Source: Pseudanabaena yagii GIHE-NHR1 (GTDB lineage: Bacteria; Cyanobacteriota; Cyanobacteriia; Pseudanabaenales; Pseudanabaenaceae). Taken from it: 64,000 nucleotides of DNA. Location of the stretch: positions 3,219,501 to 3,283,500 of the forward strand of contig NZ_JAAVJL010000001.1 in the NCBI RefSeq assembly GCF_012863495.1, written 5' to 3'. Positions 58,749-64,000 of this stretch are shown one piece after another (position 1 is the stretch's first letter; every line of letters begins with the position of its first letter). Under the pieces are notes generated by a model. That model did not search any database. It had not been told where the DNA came from and saw only the letters and a list, made by a program, of their open reading frames with translations. Position numbers and translations under genes: made by a program.

Positions 58749-60021
58749 AGTTAATAGCTTTGCTAGCAATATCCTTACGGTAATATATGCCGTCGTAAGC
58801 AATAAAATTAACAGCACTATAAACATTCGTAATTGCCTTGCGAATGTCATCACCTAGGGCGGTCACACCCAGAACTCTGCCCCCATTAGTGACTAACGCA
58901 TTATTCTTGAGCTTAGTACCCGATTGAAAGACAAAAGCACCAATGTCTTCAGCCTTGCCGATACCTGTGACAAATTGACCAACTTCTACCTTGTCAGGAT
59001 AGCCATCGGCGGCGGTAACGACACAGACTGAAGCCTGATTTTTCCATTGCAATGGTGCAAAGCTATCGAGTCGTCCCTCGACACAAGCTAAGAGCAAATC
59101 ATCGAGATTGTCATCAAGTAAGGGCAGTACCGCCTGTGTTTCAGGATCACCAAATCGACAATTAAACTCCACCACTTTGGGTTCACCCTCAGGCGTGACC
59201 ATTAAACCTGCATAGAGACAGCCACGATAGTCAATACCTCTCGCACTCAAAGCCGCGATCGCAGGTTCTAAAACTTGCGTCTGTACCTTTGCCATTAACT
59301 CAGGTGTCGCGATCGGCGCAGGGGCATAGGCTCCCATCCCACCCGTGTTGGGACCCGTATCACCATCACCGAGACGTTTGTGATCTTGAGCAGGAATTAG
59401 GGGGCGAATGGTTTTGCCATCGGTAATCGCGAGGACAGATACTTCCTGACCTGTCATAAACTCTTCAATGACCACCGTTTCGCCTGCGGAGCCAAATTGT
59501 CCCGAAAAGATGCGGTCTAGAGCAGCGATCGCTTCATCAATCTCCATCGCCACGGTTACACCCTTACCACTGGCTAAGCCATCAGCCTTAATGACGATTG
59601 GTGCTCCCTGTTCATGCACATAGGCTTGGGCAGATTCAAGATTGTTGAAGGTGGCACTAGCTGCTGTAGGAATATTCGCTTCCAGCATGAGTTGCTTTGC
59701 CCAAGACTTACTTGCCTCGATCTGAGCACCTTCTTTAGTGGGACCAAAAATTAATGCTTCCGCAGCTTGGAAATAATCAACAATACCAAGCGCTAACGGC
59801 AGTTCAGGTCCCACAATCGTGAAACCTACCCCCTGCACCTGAGCAAAACGCAACATTCCCTCAAAGTCATCGATACTCAGAGAAACGTTTTGACAGTTGG
59901 GCATAGTTGCCGTACCACCATTTCCTGGTATGCAAAAGACGCGATCGATATTTGGAGATTGCAGCAGTTTCCAAGCTAAGGCGTGTTCTCTACCGCCACT
60001 GCCAACTACGAGGACTTTCAA
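58747..60021 (-). CDS. purD: Phosphoribosylamine--glycine ligase
   Basis: ATP-grasp enzyme forming glycinamide ribonucleotide in purine synthesis. 424 aa: MKVLVVGSGGREHALAWKL at the start, FGPTKEGAQIEASKSWAKQLM, ADGLASGKGVTVA, a VVIEEFMTGQEVSVLAITDG ATP-binding loop, and metal-binding FNCRFGDPETQAVLPLL. The C-terminal domain is complete. No other pur gene nearby. Confidence 0.97.
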   Translation of the reverse strand: MKVLVVGSGGREHALAWKLLQSPNIDRVFCIPGNGGTATMPNCQNVSLSIDDFEGMLRFAQVQGVGFTIVGPELPLALGIVDYFQAAEALIFGPTKEGAQIEASKSWAKQLMLEANIPTAASATFNNLESAQAYVHEQGAPIVIKADGLASGKGVTVAMEIDEAIAALDRIFSGQFGSAGETVVIEEFMTGQEVSVLAITDGKTIRPLIPAQDHKRLGDGDTGPNTGGMGAYAPAPIATPELMAKVQTQVLEPAIAALSARGIDYRGCLYAGLMVTPEGEPKVVEFNCRFGDPETQAVLPLLDDNLDDLLLACVEGRLDSFAPLQWKNQASVCVVTAADGYPDKVEVGQFVTGIGKAEDIGAFVFQSGTKLKNNALVTNGGRVLGVTALGDDIRKAITNVYSAVNFIAYDGIYYRKDIASKAIN

Positions 60022-60241
60022 ATTACACCTTTAATGCTCACACTAGTTATGCTTTCTTGGGGGTTATGGCATGTAGCACTTTGCACTGCACACCATAACT
60101 TTCATGCAATTTGCAACTTCAGAAAGCTCTGGTTGATCAGATTATTTGCAATGACTAGCTACTCGATTTAACTGTTCGAGCAGCATCAGAAGTTCAAAAA
60201 ATCTAATTTGACAGGAACTTATTATACCTAAGGAATAGATC

Positions 60242-60856
60242 CTATGCGAATTTCATAGTAATTTCATCACTAAAGCTTGCCTTCTTGCTGAACTCAAAAG
60301 CACCAGCGACCGAACCCCAAATATGCTCATCGGTTTCTACGCTATAGCCGCGATCAAGGCTACTGTAGCTGTTTTCCGTAACTTCAAAGTCAATCGTTAG
60401 GTAGGTATTGACACCTTTGCGGGTAAGACAACATTTTTTGCCTGGTTCGACAGTGCCCTTAAAGGTCTTGTCATCGGCACGATGTACCCATTGCGTGCAG
60501 CCATGGAGTTGATCGATCGCCTCAGCATCAATTGCCGCTAAGCGATCGCGATCGCGACTTGCCCCAAAAAAGGTTTCTGCATTTTTCAGGCGATAGTTGA
60601 GGATTTCAATGCGATCGTTGGCATAGGTCAAATGTAAAACGGCTGTGCGATAGGGATGATTGATCTCATAGTCATAGGCTTGCTCAAGGTATAGCCACAC
60701 ACCATCCTCGGTAATCGGATTGGGCAAGGCGCGGACACCCACACGAATATGGGCAAAAAATGGAGGGTTTTCGATCGCCTGCTCCCAATTACTATGATCG
60801 CCTGCTAGCCATTGAGCAAGGACATAAACATCAGTGGGATTAGTTACAACTGTCAT
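60242..60856 (-). CDS. cpcT: CpcT/CpeT-type phycobiliprotein lyase
   Basis: A 204-aa chromophore lyase of the T family, lipocalin-like barrel. CpcT attaches phycocyanobilin to Cys-153 of phycocyanin/phycoerythrocyanin beta subunits. Seen are the start VLAQWLAGDHSNWEQAIENPPFFAHIRVGVRALP, the strand WLYLEQAYDYEINHPYRTAVLHL, CTQWVHRADDKTFKGTVEPGKKC and the terminal GSVAGAFEFSKKASF. CpcT versus CpeT or CpcT-like cannot be told apart with certainty. It is an unlinked lyase gene, as usual in cyanobacteria. Confidence 0.88.
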   Translation of the reverse strand: MTVVTNPTDVYVLAQWLAGDHSNWEQAIENPPFFAHIRVGVRALPNPITEDGVWLYLEQAYDYEINHPYRTAVLHLTYANDRIEILNYRLKNAETFFGASRDRDRLAAIDAEAIDQLHGCTQWVHRADDKTFKGTVEPGKKCCLTRKGVNTYLTIDFEVTENSYSSLDRGYSVETDEHIWGSVAGAFEFSKKASFSDEITMKFA

Positions 60857-60924
60857 AGTTTATAAAAAAGGTAAAAAATAAAAATAATATGTATTGTTGG
60901 CGGTTTCGCCGCATCCAGATAATT

Positions 60925-63900
60925 TTATCCCTGAATCTTGCTAATCAGTTGCGTCATACTTTCGATGGTAATGGGTTTACTGATGTAGTCATCCATGCCT
61001 GCATCCAAACAAGCTTGGCGATCCTCAGCCATTGCATTAGCGGTCATAGCAACAATCTTCACATCAGCAATCTGAGGGTTTTCACGAATGTGCTTAGTCG
61101 CTGTAAATCCATCCATTTCAGGCATTTGGATATCCATGAGGATCAGATCATAGCGGCATTCAGTAGCGGCTTGCAAAGCCTCTAAGCCATTGTTGGCGAA
61201 GTCAACTTGATAGCCCAGTTTTTTCAGCATTAAGTTGGCGATCATCTGATTAATGGGATTGTCCTCCACCAGCAAAATATTTAAGGGGGATTTTGCCGCC
61301 ATCTGGACATCAAGGACTTTCTTGGCTGGGGCAAATAACTGGGGTTGAGACAGAATATCAGTGAGTGCTACAACGATCGTAAAGTGAAAGATCGCGCCTT
61401 GATGATTGCGTCCAGATTGCCACTCTAAGGGTGGATTGCCCCCTACTTGTCCAAAACTTTCGACCCAAACTGTACCATCCATCATTTCGATTAGCCGTTT
61501 GCTAATGGCAAGTCCCAAACCAGTACCGCCATATTTACGACTAATGGAAGCATCGGCTTGGGTGAATGGTTGAAATAACTTATCAATGCGATCGCTAGGG
61601 ATGCCGATGCCTGTATCAGCGATCGCAAAATTTAACTGATATTTATTTAATACAGGTTTACCAGCTATGGCGAAAATCTGACCAGTCACTGATAACGAAA
61701 TATGCCCCTGTTTCGTAAATTTAACGGCATTGCCAACCAGATTTAAGAGAATTTGACGGAGTCGATTAGGATCGCCGATGACCATCTTCGGAACATCTGT
61801 GGCGATCGCATAATTCAGTGCAATTTGTTTAGTAGATGCTTGGCTTTCTAGTAACTTGCATATAGAACTGACCACATCTTCCAAATCAAAAGACTTCGCT
61901 TCTATTTCTAACTGTCCTGACTCAATTTTGGAGAAGTCAAGGATGTCATTGAGCACAACCAAGAGCGCATCCCCACTTTCTTTGATAGTTTTGACAAAAT
62001 CCGCTTGTTCTTCCGTAAGTTCAGTGGTTTCGAGAATCTGTGCCATGCCAATCACACCATTCATCGGTGTACGAATTTCATGACTCATATTGGCAAGGAA
62101 TGCACTCTTAGCCTTATTGGCATTGTCAGCAGCAATAGCCGCCTTTGCCAATGACATTTCTACCTGTTTGCGATCGGTAATATCTCTGGCGGCTGAATAA
62201 ACAAGGTTGCCCACAGGAAAAGAGCGCCATTCAATCCAGCGATAGGAACCATCAAAACAACGATAACGATTAATAAAGTTTAAAGTGTTTTCCTGATGAG
62301 ATAATTTAGTGAGTTCTTTAATCGTATCGTTGAGATCGTCTGGATGTACATAATCAAGGAATCTACGCCCTTCAAGATCTTCTAGGCGATAGCCGAGCGT
62401 GTGTTCCCATTGACGATTGAGGCGGAGAAAATAACCATCAGTATTGGCAATACAGAGCAAATCTAGGGCAACTGAAAAGAAGCGATCTAACTCTTCCGTC
62501 TTGTTCTTAAGATCAACTTCTGCTTGTTTGCGTTTAGCCTCAATCCGTGCCTTTTCGCTAATATCTCTACCAATAACAACTAGCCCTTTACGGCTACCAT
62601 CGGGATTAAAAATGGGTAATTTGACGACATCAAAAATGCGAAATGTGCCATCACGTTGAGGAACTTGCTCTTCCACATAAGCGATCTCTTTCTGTTGCCA
62701 AATAATTTCATCAGTGAGCGCACAGTAAATTAAAGCATCATGATAGAACGGATCTAACCTTGCCATATCCCCATCGGTTTTGCCAAAATAATCATCTGGA
62801 AGCTCAAACAGATTTAGACCTTGACGATTAACGATTAAATATTTACCTTCACCATCCTTCATGAAAATCGCATCGGGAACAGCTTCCACTAGAGTATTTA
62901 GCCAATAAGCTTTATCTTGCAATTCCACAGTTTTGATAGCTAGCGCCTGTCTCAATTGTTCAGCCATTTGATTAAAGGAGGCAGATAAAGAATTTATCTC
63001 CGCGATTAAACCATCTTCAGGTAAAGATTCTATCCATACGCCATCTGCCATTGCTTTACTAGATTGACGCATCCGCACAATCGGCGCTGTAATCCACTGA
63101 GTCGTAATAAGTCCAATCCCTGTAGCGATTAATAATGTGATCACAATCAAGTTAATTGATTGATTGGTACTCGCTCGCATTTCCGCCATAAACTCTGATT
63201 CGGGCACAACCGTCACAATCAGCCAATTCAAGCCTTGCCCATCCTGATAAGGAGTAATACTGACAAAATAATGTTCGTTATTACTAGAAAAATCAAGTCT
63301 TTCTGGTTTATGAATATTTGCCAAATCACCAAAGCGATCGCGTAAAAATTTAGCCGTATCACTGATCAAAAAACTGGGACTATTAAAAGCTTTGAGGAGC
63401 TTTTGTGCTTTGATGTTTGGAATAACTTGGTATGGCTTTTCTGCCGAGGTGGCGACTAAGGTTCCATCCCGTTCCATCATAAACACTGCCCCTGATTTGA
63501 TGTTAATGGTTCGCAAAAAACGACTCATATCTTCAAGGGAGCGTATGCCATAGGTAACACCTAACAAATCACCACTTTTTAGGTCATAGATCGGCTCCGC
63601 AAGCGCAACTAACAATTCTCCTGTATAGATGTGTGGATATACAATTGTCCATGCAGCTTTCTTGGCTTTGACTGCTACTTGGAACCAAGGACGCTGACGA
63701 GAATCAAAGTAAGTATTCGTTTGTGTAGATTGGGCTAATGAACCATCGGGATTAGTGGTAGAGCTAATATAGTCACCTCCTCCATTAGGAGCCGCCCGCA
63801 TTACCAAGGTTCCATTTTGCAAAAGCTCAACTGATCGATGTCCACCTAAAGGTGTGCCAAATCCAATGATCGTAATTTTGGCGAAGGCGCTAAGTTGCAT

Positions 63901-64000
63901 TTGTTCCCATGCCTGTCGCTCTTGGCTAGGAAAATCATTAAAGCTCCATTTACCAAGGCGAAGAGCACTGATATTGTTTTTATTAACTTGATCAATTGCC
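60925..64000 (-). CDS. Hybrid sensor histidine kinase with Cache, HAMP, two PAS and receiver (cut by window edge)
   Basis: The frame stays open to the right window edge, so the N terminus (first TM helix and start of the Cache domain) lies outside; ~1024 residues are visible. Order: double Cache ([14 protein letters not shown] ... [23 protein letters not shown]), TM2, HAMP ([11 protein letters not shown]), PAS 1 ([20 protein letters not shown]), PAS 2 ([24 protein letters not shown]), HisKA with [19 protein letters not shown], HATPase ([25 protein letters not shown]) and a receiver with [12 protein letters not shown] phospho-acceptor. This is the BarA/ArcB-like layout with no Hpt. No separate response regulator gene is adjacent in the window. 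Confidence 0.93.
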   Translation of the reverse strand, partial: AIDQVNKNNISALRLGKWSFNDFPSQERQAWEQMQLSAFAKITIIGFGTPLGGHRSVELLQNGTLVMRAAPNGGGDYISSTTNPDGSLAQSTQTNTYFDSRQRPWFQVAVKAKKAAWTIVYPHIYTGELLVALAEPIYDLKSGDLLGVTYGIRSLEDMSRFLRTINIKSGAVFMMERDGTLVATSAEKPYQVIPNIKAQKLLKAFNSPSFLISDTAKFLRDRFGDLANIHKPERLDFSSNNEHYFVSITPYQDGQGLNWLIVTVVPESEFMAEMRASTNQSINLIVITLLIATGIGLITTQWITAPIVRMRQSSKAMADGVWIESLPEDGLIAEINSLSASFNQMAEQLRQALAIKTVELQDKAYWLNTLVEAVPDAIFMKDGEGKYLIVNRQGLNLFELPDDYFGKTDGDMARLDPFYHDALIYCALTDEIIWQQKEIAYVEEQVPQRDGTFRIFDVVKLPIFNPDGSRKGLVVIGRDISEKARIEAKRKQAEVDLKNKTEELDRFFSVALDLLCIANTDGYFLRLNRQWEHTLGYRLEDLEGRRFLDYVHPDDLNDTIKELTKLSHQENTLNFINRYRCFDGSYRWIEWRSFPVGNLVYSAARDITDRKQVEMSLAKAAIAADNANKAKSAFLANMSHEIRTPMNGVIGMAQILETTELTEEQADFVKTIKESGDALLVVLNDILDFSKIESGQLEIEAKSFDLEDVVSSICKLLESQASTKQIALNYAIATDVPKMVIGDPNRLRQILLNLVGNAVKFTKQGHISLSVTGQIFAIAGKPVLNKYQLNFAIADTGIGIPSDRIDKLFQPFTQADASISRKYGGTGLGLAISKRLIEMMDGTVWVESFGQVGGNPPLEWQSGRNHQGAIFHFTIVVALTDILSQPQLFAPAKKVLDVQMAAKSPLNILLVEDNPINQMIANLMLKKLGYQVDFANNGLEALQAATECRYDLILMDIQMPEMDGFTATKHIRENPQIADVKIVAMTANAMAEDRQACLDAGMDDYISKPITIESMTQLISKIQG

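Overview
The window is a stretch of cyanobacterial chromosome. The evidence is the HIP1 octamer GCGATCGC scattered through genes and spacers, a carboxysome-type beta-carbonic anhydrase, a CpcT-type phycobilin lyase, a CruA/CruP-type lycopene cyclase relative, phylloquinone (men) genes, a TGS-less ThrRS, an SLH porin and half-size GDT1/Mn exporters. Moderate GC, many perfect intergenic hairpins and the gene content suggest a Pseudanabaena-like organism, but this is an impression and not a measured placement. Genes are dense, in short strand-switching runs, mostly with chromosomal housekeeping functions and patches of accessory genes. Both window edges cut genes: an HD phosphohydrolase at the left and a hybrid histidine kinase at the right.

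Layout. 0-11.8 kb: HD protein end, an old yellow enzyme divergent from an ArsR-type regulator, carbonic anhydrase, SIMPL protein, Tat phosphoesterase, histone-deacetylase-like enzyme, Uma2 nuclease, FHA-PrsW membrane protein, bioD, thrS. 11.8-14.1 kb: a two-gene ATPase-HNH nuclease operon resembling the Septu (PtuAB) anti-phage system. 14.3-25.7 kb: a MITE, a leucine-rich-repeat gene divergent from menH, a GH10-like protein, a phycobilisome-like protein, an NB-ARC ATPase beside an adenylate cyclase, an FAD dehydrogenase, a SnoaL-like protein, a HEPN-MNT pair and an RNA methyltransferase. 25.7-29.2 kb: mobile-element territory with a transposase scrap, a doubly broken DUF4926 gene, an ISAs1-family IS with 10-bp target duplications and a frameshifted transposase, and a DUF4143 ATPase behind a palindrome.

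29.3-39 kb: ffh, isoaspartyl peptidase, FAD oxidoreductase, maf-menD, DAHP synthase, a DHNA-CoA-thioesterase-like gene overlapping a methyltransferase, and two half-size GDT1 genes. menH, menD and the thioesterase are three steps of phylloquinone synthesis, scattered rather than in one operon. 39-45.7 kb (minus): an operon of sugar-binding lipoprotein, hybrid histidine kinase, secreted hypothetical protein and CruP-like flavoprotein. 45.7-49.9 kb (minus): an unassigned metabolic cluster of cupin, SDR, AEC transporter, 2-hydroxyacid dehydrogenase and HAD phosphatase. 50-64 kb: porin, glutaminase, HxlR regulator, acpP-fabF, Uma2, substrate-binding protein, HTH protein, purD, cpcT-like lyase and a hybrid kinase.

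Two dispersed non-coding families stand out. One is a ~112-bp MITE with GGGACTTGC ends and matching 3-bp flanks at three loci. The other is a set of ~80-105-bp hairpin elements whose outer ends read TAYAGCGYTTT-like. No tRNA, rRNA, CRISPR array or riboswitch was recognised.
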